DNA of 15,060 nt from Mariniphaga sp964398855 (lineage in GTDB: Bacteria > Bacteroidota > Bacteroidia > Bacteroidales > Prolixibacteraceae), in contig CAYNOQ010000064.1 of NCBI GenBank assembly GCA_964398855.1, forward strand, positions 1-15,060, given 5' to 3'. The position numbers and the translations under genes were made by a program. Position 1 is the first letter of the stretch. Each line of letters begins with the position of its first letter. Under the pieces are notes generated by a model. The model was not told the DNA's origin, made no database searches, and saw nothing but the letters and a program-made list of their open reading frames with translations. Positions 1 to 8,042 of the stretch are shown piece by piece.

Positions 1-27
1 AACCCGGGAGCGGCGTTGAATTCTTTA

Positions 28-57
28 TTTGAAATTCTTTGATAAAGTTTAATTTTG
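28..57 (+). promoter_or_regulatory. Bacteroidota-type promoter for the DUF5723-like gene
   Basis: TTTG at 28-31 and TAATTTTG at 50-57 are separated by 18 bases. The second box is an exact match to the -7 element TAnnTTTG used by the primary sigma factor of Bacteroidota, and the first fits the -33 TTTG. Transcription would begin near 62-65, giving a leader of about 10 to 20 bases before the ATG at 72 or 84. This also argues against the upstream in-frame TTG at 39 as the start, because it lies inside the promoter. Confidence 0.55.
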
Positions 58-71
58 CATTTAAAAGATTG

Positions 72-1451
72 ATGAAAAGCAAAATGAAAAGCCTGATAAA
101 AGCGGTTGCGGCAATTGCCTTTTTGATGCCGCTTACTCCGGAAATTAATGCCCGGGATGGCGCTGCTCTGTATTTTTTGCAATCAATCTCCCAATCTTCA
201 CTAAGCAATCCCGCGGTTCAGAGCCGGACGGCGAATAAGTTAGTTATCGGGATTCCGCTCATTTCCGGTGCCACAGTTGACTGGAACGCAAATATCCCTT
301 TAAATGCACTGTTTTATGACGGATTTGAATATGATGTTAAAAGACTGTATGAAGCGCTTGACGAAACCGGGAAGGTGAATGCATCTGCCGGGATTTCCAT
401 GTTTTTTACCAGCTTTCAACACAACAATTTTTCGCTGAGTTTCTCTGTTAAAGACCGTATTTTGTTAGAAGCCACTGCCGATCGTGAAATTGCCCGATTT
501 GTTGCCGACGGCACTTTGGGTTCCTTCGGGAAAACCGAAAACTTTGGTGATTTGACTATGTTTCTGACGCATTACCGCGAAGTTGCCCCGGGGTTTTCTC
601 TGCGGCTGAGGGAAGATCTGGATATCGGATTGCGGGCTAAAATTCTTTTCGGAAGATTTCACTTTAGCGGGGAAGACCTTAACTTTTCAGCAGAGACAGA
701 CAGGGAAAACGATGAATTGCTTTTAACGGGCAAAGGCTCCTATTTTGTAAGCGGACCGTTTTCTTATACTAAAAGCTCTGACGCACACGTGGCAGGTTTT
801 TCGGTTGATGCCGCCCCCGGAGACTATTTTTTCAAACTTCGGAACCTTGGTCTGGCGCTCGATTTCGGCGTAATTTACCGACCCAACGACTATTGGGAAC
901 TGTCGGCAGGCATTTTAGATGCGGGGCTGTTAGGGTTCAGGCACAAATCCTTTGATATGGAGTTTGTCCGTCCTGCTCAATTTTCGGAGTATGCATTGTA
1001 TCAGTCCAATAACCCGGATGGCGCTTTCTATCGGGAACCGCGCGTTGCGCTGATGAATCTTGCCGATTCCGTTTCACAAATTGTCAACGTCAGAAAACTT
1101 AATACACGAAATCTGTTAGCCCTTCCGGTTGATATTCATTTAGCTGCGCGGCGCCATTTGAGCGAAAAGATTTCAGCCGGATTGTATAATCAGGTAAGTT
1201 TTTACAGGTTGCAGCCGCAGAATATGCTTTCTGCCTTTTTTACTGCTGCCACCGGCTCCCGGTTTGAGCTCTCGGGAAGCGTGTCATCTGTGAATTTTAG
1301 AAATATCATGCCCGGTTTTGGCGCTGTATATACCGGTGAAAAGGTTCAGATATACTTTACAAGCAGTAATATTTCAGGTATTATTCAGCCATTTGCATCA
1401 AAACAATTAAATTTGTCTTTCGGTGTCAATTTTTTGTTTGGAACAGAGTAA
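72..1451 (+). CDS. Exported DUF5723-like outer-membrane beta-barrel protein
   Basis: This is probably a secreted outer-membrane protein of unknown function. The N-terminus (MKSKMKSLIKAVAAIAFLM, then a short tail ending INA before RDGA) is a typical signal peptide with a basic start and hydrophobic core. The mature part opens with a conserved-looking LSNPAVQ...LVIGIPLISG block, which I recognise as the start of the DUF5723 family of Bacteroidota. The rest is rich in alternating aromatic and polar strands (FSLSFSVKDR, LGLALDFGVIY, FELSGSV) and ends in a strand-like LNLSFGVNFLFG, as expected of a beta-barrel. From ATG 72 the protein has 459 residues. ATG 84 is equally possible and would give a leader nearer the normal length; the TTG at 39 lies in the promoter. 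The DUF4834 gene follows after 10 bases, so the two are probably co-transcribed. The exact role is unknown; the DUF assignment is from memory of the family's opening motif. Confidence 0.75.
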   Translation: MKSKMKSLIKAVAAIAFLMPLTPEINARDGAALYFLQSISQSSLSNPAVQSRTANKLVIGIPLISGATVDWNANIPLNALFYDGFEYDVKRLYEALDETGKVNASAGISMFFTSFQHNNFSLSFSVKDRILLEATADREIARFVADGTLGSFGKTENFGDLTMFLTHYREVAPGFSLRLREDLDIGLRAKILFGRFHFSGEDLNFSAETDRENDELLLTGKGSYFVSGPFSYTKSSDAHVAGFSVDAAPGDYFFKLRNLGLALDFGVIYRPNDYWELSAGILDAGLLGFRHKSFDMEFVRPAQFSEYALYQSNNPDGAFYREPRVALMNLADSVSQIVNVRKLNTRNLLALPVDIHLAARRHLSEKISAGLYNQVSFYRLQPQNMLSAFFTAATGSRFELSGSVSSVNFRNIMPGFGAVYTGEKVQIYFTSSNISGIIQPFASKQLNLSFGVNFLFGTE

Positions 1452-1461
1452 ATATTAGCAA

Positions 1462-1737
1462 ATGAGTCTTTTTATTCTTTTAAATCCGGTAGGACTTTTT
1501 CGCACAGTTGTAGTTTTTGCAATTGTCTATTTTGCTTTCAGACTGTTCTCGCGCCACGTACTGCCATTCATTGTTGACAATAAAATGAAGGAGATGCAGA
1601 AAAAAATGCGGGAAGAGCAGAACCGGCAAAAGCAGTCCGGGAAACAGGAGGGCGACATCACGATTATATACAGAAAAAATAGTAATAACAACAACCGGGA
1701 TGTAGGGGAATATGTTGATTTTGAAGAGGTGGACTGA
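1462..1737 (+). CDS. DUF4834-family small membrane-anchored protein
   Basis: This 91-residue protein has one N-terminal membrane segment (about residues 10-28, VGLFRTVVVFAIVYFAFRLF) followed by a strongly charged, glutamine- and lysine-rich helix (about 41-62, KMKEMQKKMREEQNRQKQ). After that comes a short conserved-looking tail, ITIIYRK...GEYVDFEEVD. This arrangement, including the ending with YVDFEEV, matches the DUF4834 family of Bacteroidota. The likely topology is one helix in the inner membrane with a cytoplasmic amphipathic tail. The gene begins 10 bases after the DUF5723-like gene and has no promoter of its own that I can see, so it is probably in the same transcript. No biochemical function is established for the family, and none can be inferred here beyond a membrane-associated role. 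Confidence 0.8.
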   Translation: MSLFILLNPVGLFRTVVVFAIVYFAFRLFSRHVLPFIVDNKMKEMQKKMREEQNRQKQSGKQEGDITIIYRKNSNNNNRDVGEYVDFEEVD

Positions 1738-1817
1738 TTTTCAGCTGTTTTGCCCCGAATCACACAACGCATTCCATTCTGCCTTAACCGGTTTTTAAAT
1801 CCCGAAATTTATAGAAA

Positions 1818-3353
1818 ATGAAACAGGAAGAAGTTTTTAAGAAGCTTGTTGCACATTGCAAGGAGTACGGTTATGTTTTCCAGTCAAGTGAAATTTATGA
1901 TGGACTGGGTGCTGTCTATGACTATGGTCAGTATGGAGTTGAATTGAAAAACAACATAAAAAAATACTGGTGGGACAGTATGGTTTTATTGCACGAAAAT
2001 ATAGTCGGGCTTGACTCTGCGATTTTCATGCACCCCACAACATGGAAGGCTTCCGGTCATGTGGATGCTTTCAATGACCCGCTGATTGACAATAAAGATT
2101 CAAAAAAGCGATACCGTGCCGATGTTTTGATTGAAGAGCAGCTGGCAACGTTTGAAGATAAAATAAACAGGGAGATTGAAAAGGCTCAGAAACGGTTTGG
2201 CGATGCCTTTGACGAAAAGCAGTTCAGGGAGACCAACCCAAGGGTTCTGGCTAATCAGCAAAAATATGATGAGCTGCATCAGCAATATGCGGAGGCGCTG
2301 AAAAACAGCGACCTTGCCGGACTCAAAAAAATCATTGAAGATCAGGGAATTGTGTGCCCCGTTTCGGGAACAAGAAACTGGACGGATGTGCGGCAGTTTA
2401 ACCTGATGTTTTCCACCGAAATGGGTTCCACTTCTGACGGAGCCATGAAAATATATCTGCGCCCCGAAACTGCGCAGGGGATTTTCCTGAACTATCTGAA
2501 TGTTCAGAAAAGCGGACGCATGAAGATACCCTTCGGTATTGCCCAGATTGGAAAAGCCTTTAGAAATGAGATTGTTGCCCGTCAGTTTATCTTTAGGATG
2601 CGCGAATTTGAGCAGATGGAAATGCAGTTTTTTGTACGTCCGGGAACCGAATTGGACTGGTTTGAAAAGTGGAAGAAAATCCGCATGAAGTGGCACCAGG
2701 CGCTTGGTTTTGGTGAAGAAAACTACCGTTTCCGCGAGCACGATAATCTGGCGCATTATGCAAACGCCGCCGAAGATGTGGAATACAAATTCCCGTTCGG
2801 TTTTAAGGAAGTGGAGGGCATTCACTCACGCACCGACTACGACCTTGCGCAGCACGAAAAATACTCAGGAAAAAGAATACGCTATTTCGATCCCGAACTG
2901 AACGAATCGTACGTTCCGTATGTGGTGGAAACTTCCATCGGTCTCGACCGTATGTTTTTACATATTATTGCGGCATCCTATTTTGAGGAGCAGCTCGAAA
3001 AAGGCTCCCGTGTGGTGTTGAAAATTCCGCCTGTTCTGGCTCCGGTGAAACTTGCCGTGTTGCCGCTGGTGAAAAAGGATGGTCTGCCCGAAATTGCAGA
3101 AAAAATTGTGGATGACCTGAAATTTGAATTTAATTGCCAGTACGACGACAAAGATTCCATCGGTAAACGCTATCGCCGCCAGGATGCCATCGGAACTCCT
3201 TTTTGTATCACTATAGACCACCAGACTGTTCAGGATGAGACGGTTACCATCCGTTACCGCGACAGCATGGAACAGGAGCGGGTGAATATTTCGCAGCTGA
3301 AAGAGATTATTTCCGAAAAGGTGAGCATGCGGAAATTGTTGGAAAAATTGTAA
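1818..3353 (+). CDS. glyQS: Glycine--tRNA ligase, single-chain (alpha2) type
   Basis: The enzyme charges tRNA-Gly with glycine, using ATP, in the cytoplasm. The 511 residues show the class II catalytic fold of the homodimeric GlyRS: the N-terminal FQSSEIYDGLGAVYDYG block, the RPETAQGIFLNYLN segment, motif 2 around F248-R249-N250-E251 followed by the FRMREFEQMEMQFF strand, and motif 3 with G375-L376-D377-R378. An insertion rich in charged residues (about 95-175) precedes the CPVSG segment. The C-terminal anticodon-binding domain begins near PPVLAPVKLAVLPL and includes the GKRYRRQDAIGTPFCITID stretch. The start at ATG 1818 gives the usual KLVAHCKEYGYVFQSS beginning. The gene stands 80 bases after the DUF4834 gene and is followed by a strong hairpin, so its transcript probably ends there. 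The separate alpha (GlyQ) and beta (GlyS) form is excluded by the sequence. Confidence 0.98.
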   Translation: MKQEEVFKKLVAHCKEYGYVFQSSEIYDGLGAVYDYGQYGVELKNNIKKYWWDSMVLLHENIVGLDSAIFMHPTTWKASGHVDAFNDPLIDNKDSKKRYRADVLIEEQLATFEDKINREIEKAQKRFGDAFDEKQFRETNPRVLANQQKYDELHQQYAEALKNSDLAGLKKIIEDQGIVCPVSGTRNWTDVRQFNLMFSTEMGSTSDGAMKIYLRPETAQGIFLNYLNVQKSGRMKIPFGIAQIGKAFRNEIVARQFIFRMREFEQMEMQFFVRPGTELDWFEKWKKIRMKWHQALGFGEENYRFREHDNLAHYANAAEDVEYKFPFGFKEVEGIHSRTDYDLAQHEKYSGKRIRYFDPELNESYVPYVVETSIGLDRMFLHIIAASYFEEQLEKGSRVVLKIPPVLAPVKLAVLPLVKKDGLPEIAEKIVDDLKFEFNCQYDDKDSIGKRYRRQDAIGTPFCITIDHQTVQDETVTIRYRDSMEQERVNISQLKEIISEKVSMRKLLEKL

Positions 3354-3365
3354 CTTTATACTTTT

Positions 3366-3422
3366 CCGCTGAGGCAGCCGGGTAGAGTTTTATTTTTTTC
3401 TCTGCCTTTGCCTCGCGGTTTT
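3366..3422 (+). terminator. Probable Rho-independent terminator after glyQS
   Basis: A long two-part stem can form. CCGC (3366-3369) pairs with GCGG (3415-3418), and GAGGCA (3371-3376) pairs with TGCCTC (3409-3414), with a single T bulge. Inside these, GGTAGAG (3381-3387) pairs with CTCTGCC (3400-3406), including one G-U pair, around a T-rich loop. TTTT follows directly at 3419-3422. It lies 12 bases after the glyQS stop. The stem is strong but the T tract is short, so termination is likely rather than certain. Confidence 0.55.
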
Positions 3423-3460
3423 GCTCCGGCAGGCATTTTTTCATTAATCCGGTATGCGCC

Positions 3461-4759
3461 ATGAAAAGGGTTCTGATAATCACTTACTACTGGCCGCCAA
3501 GTGGTGGCGGCGGTGTGATGCGCTGGTTGAAAATGTCGAAATATCTGCCGGAATTTGGCTGGAATCCTGTTGTTTATACTCCTGAAAATCCGGATGCACC
3601 GGTAAGAGACGAAAGTTTAAGCGCTGAAATTCATCCCGCAACGGAAATTATCAAAACGCCCATTTGGGAGCCCTATGGAATTTTCAGAAAATTTACAGGC
3701 ATAAAAAAAGAAGAAAAACTTGCTGTCGGTTTCATTTCCGATGCCTCTTCGGGAAACTGGAAAAACCGCTTGTCGGTGTTTGTTCGCGGAAACTTTCTGA
3801 TTCCCGATCCCCGCAAATTCTGGGTTAAACCTTCCGTAAAATTTCTTACCGCATATCTTGAAAAAAAACCGGTTGATCTGATTGTTTCCACCGGACCGCC
3901 ACACAGTATGCACCTGATTGCCCTTGCATTGAAAAAAAAGTTGAATATTCCCTGGATTGCCGATTTCCGCGATCCGTGGACGGATATTTACTTTTACGAT
4001 AAGCTGCATTTGACGCGCCGGGGCGATAAAAAGCACCGTAAACTGGAGCTGAAAGTGCTTGAAAATGCAGATTTTATTACAACTGTCAGTCCTGATTGGG
4101 CAAAAATCCTGAAAAAAACACCCGCCATAAAGGTCAAGCTCATCAACAACGGATATGATCACGTCGATTTTGAAGACTTGAATGTTACGCCTGATGCAGA
4201 TTTTTCCATCGCCCATTTCGGCGTTTTAAACGGCGACCGGAATCCAACCATTTTATGGAAAGCGCTTGGGGAGCTGTGCAAAGAAGATAGTGAATTTAAA
4301 AATCTGTTGAAAATCAGGCTGATTGGGCAGGTTGACGGACTGATTATTCGTGAAATTGAAGAAAACGGATTGGGCGGTAACCTTGTTCAGATCGGGCATC
4401 TTCCCCACCGGGAGGGTTTGCGGGAGCTTGCAAAATCGAAGATTTTGCTGCTGCCAAACATTATTGCATCCAATGTGAAAGGAGTTATTCCCGGAAAGAT
4501 GTATGAATACATGGCGCTGAAACGACCGATTCTCGCTGTGGGGAAAACTGATTCCGATATTGCCGGAATAATCTCTGAAACCCAAACCGGAATTGCGGTT
4601 GAATTCGATGATTTTGATGCAATGAAGCAGGCGCTGAAGAATTTCTTTGAGTTGTACAAAGAGAACAAATTGGAAATTCAGCCGGTTGGTGTGGAACAAT
4701 ATTCACGAAAAAATCTGGCAAAAAAATTTGTTGCCCTTGCAGAAGAAAATTTGGATTAA
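3461..4759 (+). CDS. Glycosyltransferase, GT4-type (GT-B fold)
   Basis: This is likely a retaining glycosyltransferase that moves a sugar from a nucleotide-sugar donor onto a cell-surface polysaccharide or glycolipid precursor at the cytoplasmic face of the inner membrane. The 432 residues have the two Rossmann-like halves of the GT-B fold. The N-terminal half has VLIITYYWPPSGGGGVMRW, with the glycine-rich loop at about residues 14-18, and LIVSTGPPHSMHLIA and WIADFRDPWTD, typical of this subgroup. The C-terminal half has IAHFGVLNGDRNP, IRLIGQV, LLLPNI and the donor-site region GVIPGKMYEYMALKRPILAV, which carries the KxxEY pattern of GT4 enzymes. No signal peptide or membrane segment is visible. 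The start ATG 3461 gives the standard MKRVLIITYYWPP opening. It lies after the glyQS terminator and 41 bases before pcm, so it probably shares a transcript with pcm. Donor and acceptor cannot be deduced. Confidence 0.88.
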   Translation: MKRVLIITYYWPPSGGGGVMRWLKMSKYLPEFGWNPVVYTPENPDAPVRDESLSAEIHPATEIIKTPIWEPYGIFRKFTGIKKEEKLAVGFISDASSGNWKNRLSVFVRGNFLIPDPRKFWVKPSVKFLTAYLEKKPVDLIVSTGPPHSMHLIALALKKKLNIPWIADFRDPWTDIYFYDKLHLTRRGDKKHRKLELKVLENADFITTVSPDWAKILKKTPAIKVKLINNGYDHVDFEDLNVTPDADFSIAHFGVLNGDRNPTILWKALGELCKEDSEFKNLLKIRLIGQVDGLIIREIEENGLGGNLVQIGHLPHREGLRELAKSKILLLPNIIASNVKGVIPGKMYEYMALKRPILAVGKTDSDIAGIISETQTGIAVEFDDFDAMKQALKNFFELYKENKLEIQPVGVEQYSRKNLAKKFVALAEENLD

Positions 4760-4800
4760 TTTCCCGGGAAGGGTGAGATTATATTAAATAACCATTAATT

Positions 4801-5517
4801 ATGCTTTCAAGGATTTTTTTTAGATTCTGTCTAATTTTGGTACTGTTTCCTGTCTTGTCCTGTGCTCAGACAGGCGATTCCTTTCAGGCTTTGCGCAATC
4901 ACATGGTGAAAAATCAGATTGAAGCGCGCGGAATTTCCGATAAAAAAGTGATAGAAGCTTTTCGGAATGTTGAGCGCCACCGGTTTGTGCTGCCTGAATT
5001 TATCCGGTATGCCTACTCCGATTCGCCGCTTCCCATTGATGAGGGGCAAACCATTTCACAACCTTACATTGTTGCCTACATGACCGAAATACTCAATCTG
5101 AAAAGAACGGACAAGGTACTTGAAATCGGCACAGGGTCAGGCTATCAGGCTGCGATTCTTGCCGAATTGTGCGATTCGGTTTTCACCATTGAAATTTTTG
5201 AAAAGCTTGCTCAAAAAGCGGGGAGAGTATTTGAAGAGCTGGGTTATGACAACATCCATGCGAAAACAGGAGACGGCTATATGGGCTGGCAGGAGTTTGC
5301 GCCATTTGATGCGGTTATTGTTACCTGCTCGCCCACCAAAGTTCCTGAGCCACTGAAAGAACAGCTTGCAGAAGGCGGGCGGATGATTATTCCGGTAGGA
5401 GAAAGTCCGGTGCAAAATCTTGTGCTGCTCAAAAAGCGAAAAGGGAAACTCCGGCAGGAGAATGTACTGCCCGTGCGGTTTGTGCCCATGGTTGATTCCG
5501 AAGGAGAAAAATATTGA
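4801..5517 (+). CDS. pcm: Protein-L-isoaspartate O-methyltransferase with a lipoprotein signal
   Basis: Pcm uses S-adenosylmethionine to methylate the free carboxyl of isoaspartate and D-aspartate in aged proteins, starting their repair. The family signature is clear: MVKNQIEARGISDKKVIEAF, then RHRFV, DEGQTISQPYIVAYMTE (T84-I85-S86-Q87-P88) and the SAM-binding loop VLEIGTGSGYQAAILAEL (G110, G112, G114). The unusual part is the N-terminus: a basic start and a long hydrophobic stretch end in VLSC at residues 18-21, followed by AQTGD. This is a signal-peptidase II lipobox, so the product may be a lipoprotein facing the periplasm. Total length is 238 residues; starting at the internal ATG 4903 (M35) would give 204 residues, close to the usual cytoplasmic enzyme. 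Neither start has a Shine-Dalgarno sequence. The open frame and strong signal-peptide character favour ATG 4801. It follows the glycosyltransferase by 41 bases and ends in a hairpin. Confidence 0.93.
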   Translation: MLSRIFFRFCLILVLFPVLSCAQTGDSFQALRNHMVKNQIEARGISDKKVIEAFRNVERHRFVLPEFIRYAYSDSPLPIDEGQTISQPYIVAYMTEILNLKRTDKVLEIGTGSGYQAAILAELCDSVFTIEIFEKLAQKAGRVFEELGYDNIHAKTGDGYMGWQEFAPFDAVIVTCSPTKVPEPLKEQLAEGGRMIIPVGESPVQNLVLLKKRKGKLRQENVLPVRFVPMVDSEGEKY

Positions 5518-5544
5518 AACTGAACACCGTTGCCGGTTCAGTTT
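5517..5544 (+). terminator. Hairpin at the end of pcm, probable terminator
   Basis: AAACTGAAC (5517-5525) and GTTCAGTTT (5536-5544) form a perfect 9-base-pair stem with a 10-base loop, starting at the last base of the pcm stop codon. The sequence after it (ACAATTCATTTTC) is AT-rich but has no clean T run. On position and stem quality it probably ends the glycosyltransferase-pcm transcript; the weak T tract lowers the confidence. Confidence 0.5.
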
Positions 5545-5604
5545 ACAATTCATTTTCGGATATTTCTTTTAATTTCGCATTTTCTTTTATTTTAATTGCA
5601 TGCT

Positions 5605-8010
5605 ATGTGGCTTAAGGTTTCAGGGGTTATCCTTAGAAATAAAATAACTTTACTTAGTATTCTTCTGATTATCACGCTGTTTTTGGGATACAATGCCAGA
5701 AAAGCTGAGATGTCTTACGAATATGCATCATTGCTCCCGAAAAAGGATCAGGCGTTTAAGGATTACCAGCGTTTTGTGGAGACATTTGGAGAAGAGGGCA
5801 ATCTGATTATAATTGGCGTGCAGGATTCTGCTTTTTTTCAGGCAGACCGCTTTTTTGCATGGAAGCTGATGTGTGAAAAATTAGAGGATATTGAAGGTGT
5901 TGAAGACCTTTTGTCAGTTTCCAATGCCTATAATTTAGTGAAAAACAGCGACGAACGAAAATTTGAAATTGAAACGCTGTTCCCCGATTCGCTCATTTCG
6001 CAGAAAGAACTGGATGAAAGAGCAGCAATTTTTCAAAGCCTTCCCTTCTATCGCAATTTAGTTTACAATCCCGAAAGCAACGCCTATTTGCTGGCAATTA
6101 CAATGAATAAAGACAAAATGCACTCGAAAGAGCGCGAAAAATTAGTGAAATCCATTGTGAAAATTACCCGCAAATTTGAAAAGGAGCAGCAGGTTGACCT
6201 GCACTATTCGGGGCTGCCCTATATACGGGTAATCAATTCCATGCAGATTAAAAAGGAGATTTATATTTTCAGTTTTCTGGCGCTTGCCATCTGTATCGCC
6301 GTTCTTTTTCTGTTTTTTTGCTCCTTCAAAGCCATATTTTTCCCGGTAATTATTGTTTTAATCGGGGTGGTCTGGAGCATGGGAATACTTGCCCTTTTTG
6401 GATTTAAAATCACCCTGCTGACCGGAATGATTCCGCCGCTGCTTATTGTAATCGGAATTCCAAACAGTATCTACATGCTGAATAAGTTTCATCACGAATA
6501 CATTCAGCACGGAAACAAAATCAGGGCGTTGCAGCGGGTGATTATAAAAATCGGAAACTCCACATTTTTAACTAACCTCACCACTGCAAGTGGTTTTGCC
6601 ACTTTTATTATTGTGGAAAGTGATATTTTGAAACAGTTCGGAATTGTGGCTTCTCTCAGCATAATGGGATTGTTCCTTTTGTCGCTGATGCTGATTCCCA
6701 TCATTTTCAGCATTATCGGACCGCCATCTACAAAGCATTTAAATCATCTGAACAACAGATATATTTCGGGTATTATTGAACGGCTTATTCTGATTACCAA
6801 AAATTACCGGAGAGAAGTTTACATCGTTTCGGTGGTGATTCTGGCTTTTGGATTTTACGGAATAACCCGCATAAAAAGCTCGGGCTTTATGGTGGACGAT
6901 ATTCCCGAAAGCGACCCTATTTATAAAGACCTGAAGTTTTTTGAATCCAACTTTGACGGGCTGATGCCACTCGAAATAATGATTGATACGAAGAAGCCGG
7001 GCGGAGTGATGCAGCCAGCCACTTTTGCCGGACTGAATCAGTTAGACCAGCAATTTTCAAAATACTCGGAGCTGTCGCCTTCTCTTTCGCTGCTCAATTT
7101 GTTGAAATTCTCCAAGCAGGCGTTCTACAACGGGCATGAGAATTACTATAGTCTGCCCAACAACCGCGAGCAGAATTTCATTCTGCAATATGCAAAAATA
7201 AACGGAGAAGGTACCGGGCTCCTGCATTCATTCATAGACAGTTCACGGCAGGTTACGCGGGTCAGCATCCGCATGAAAGATGTGGGAACAAAGCGCATGG
7301 AAGAGCTTTATGCAGAGTTTAAAGCCGATATCGACTCCATTTTTCCGGCAGAAAAATATGAAGTGGTGGTTACCGGTTCCAGCGTAACTTCCTTTAAAGG
7401 GACTCAATATCTGGTCAAGAATCTGTTTTCCAGCCTTGCATTGGCAATTGTCCTGATTTCATCCTTTATGGCAATCATGTTTTCTTCCTGGAGAATGGTA
7501 ATCATGTCATTGATTCCCAACATTCTCCCACTGATTTTTACCGCTGCAATCATGGGATTTACCGGAATTCCCATCAAGGCGTCAACCATTCTGGTTTTCA
7601 ATATCGCTTTTGGAATTTCGGTTGACAGCGCCATCCATTTTCTCAATAAATACCGGCAGGAATTGGTTACCACTTCCGGCGATATTCGCGAATCGGTGGT
7701 GCGTTCACTCAAGGAGACCGGCGTGAGTATGATCTATACGGTAGTTGTGCTTTTCTTCGGGTTCGGAATATTTTCCCTTTCGGGTTTTGGCGGAACCGTT
7801 GCCATGGGCGTTCTGGTTTCACTCACCCTTTTGGTTGCCGTAACTTCAAATCTGATATTACTGCCTTCGCTGCTTACCGGTCTTGAAAAATGGAGTAGTA
7901 TCAGCGCTTTCAGGCGCCCGGTGATACGAATTTACAGCGAACCGAAGAAGGTGGAGCTGGAAAAAGTTAAAGTGAAGGTTAAAGGTTTTGAGAAAATAAA
8001 ACGGGCTTAA
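5605..8010 (+). CDS. RND/MMPL-superfamily membrane exporter
   Basis: This is likely a proton-driven inner-membrane exporter or lipid transporter of the MMPL (sterol-sensing-domain-like) branch of the RND superfamily. It has the expected two-fold repeat. Each half has one membrane helix (first near residues 9-27), a large periplasmic domain (about 30-200 and about 425-590), then a block of five helices (about 210-370 and about 600-760). The second half contains GISVDSAIHFLNKY with D674, the position of the proton-relay aspartate. The matching segment of the first half, VIGIPNSIYMLNKF, has P286-N287 and no acidic residue. The C-terminal tail is lysine-rich and cytoplasmic. I chose ATG 5605 (801 residues); the in-frame TTG at 5596 would add only three residues. 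No membrane-fusion or outer-membrane partner is adjacent, which fits the MMPL branch rather than tripartite drug pumps. The next gene, 83 bases on, makes prenyl diphosphates, so a lipid-type substrate is conceivable but unproven. Confidence 0.88.
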   Translation: MWLKVSGVILRNKITLLSILLIITLFLGYNARKAEMSYEYASLLPKKDQAFKDYQRFVETFGEEGNLIIIGVQDSAFFQADRFFAWKLMCEKLEDIEGVEDLLSVSNAYNLVKNSDERKFEIETLFPDSLISQKELDERAAIFQSLPFYRNLVYNPESNAYLLAITMNKDKMHSKEREKLVKSIVKITRKFEKEQQVDLHYSGLPYIRVINSMQIKKEIYIFSFLALAICIAVLFLFFCSFKAIFFPVIIVLIGVVWSMGILALFGFKITLLTGMIPPLLIVIGIPNSIYMLNKFHHEYIQHGNKIRALQRVIIKIGNSTFLTNLTTASGFATFIIVESDILKQFGIVASLSIMGLFLLSLMLIPIIFSIIGPPSTKHLNHLNNRYISGIIERLILITKNYRREVYIVSVVILAFGFYGITRIKSSGFMVDDIPESDPIYKDLKFFESNFDGLMPLEIMIDTKKPGGVMQPATFAGLNQLDQQFSKYSELSPSLSLLNLLKFSKQAFYNGHENYYSLPNNREQNFILQYAKINGEGTGLLHSFIDSSRQVTRVSIRMKDVGTKRMEELYAEFKADIDSIFPAEKYEVVVTGSSVTSFKGTQYLVKNLFSSLALAIVLISSFMAIMFSSWRMVIMSLIPNILPLIFTAAIMGFTGIPIKASTILVFNIAFGISVDSAIHFLNKYRQELVTTSGDIRESVVRSLKETGVSMIYTVVVLFFGFGIFSLSGFGGTVAMGVLVSLTLLVAVTSNLILLPSLLTGLEKWSSISAFRRPVIRIYSEPKKVELEKVKVKVKGFEKIKRA

Positions 8011-8030
8011 AATAGTTTATAAATGTGTGG

Positions 8031-8042
8031 ACAGAATTCTGT
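8031..8042. promoter_or_regulatory. 12-base perfect palindrome, possible operator
   Basis: ACAGAATTCTGT is a perfect palindrome in the 83-base gap between the exporter and the prenyl synthase genes. A one-mismatch version of the Bacteroidota -7 box, TCAATTTG, lies at 8067-8074, so the palindrome would sit just upstream of the -33 region. It could be a dimeric regulator site, but a single copy of this length can occur by chance. Confidence 0.2.

Noticed and set aside
1..38. Tail of an upstream gene
   Set aside because: Two frames reach a stop here (17-19 and 40-42), but too few codons are visible to choose or identify a gene.
2100..2825. Minus-strand open frame of 241 codons opposite glyQS
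   Set aside because: It lies wholly within the clearly coding glyQS gene, shows no family motifs, and its residue make-up is what an antisense frame of a conserved gene gives.
3617..4216. Minus-strand open frame of 199 codons opposite the glycosyltransferase
   Set aside because: It is fully inside a recognised gene on the other strand, with no motifs and a patchy Phe/Cys/Ile-rich composition.
4761..4770. TTCCCGGGAA palindrome between the glycosyltransferase and pcm genes
   Set aside because: It is only ten bases, a single copy, with no promoter boxes around it; chance is a sufficient explanation.
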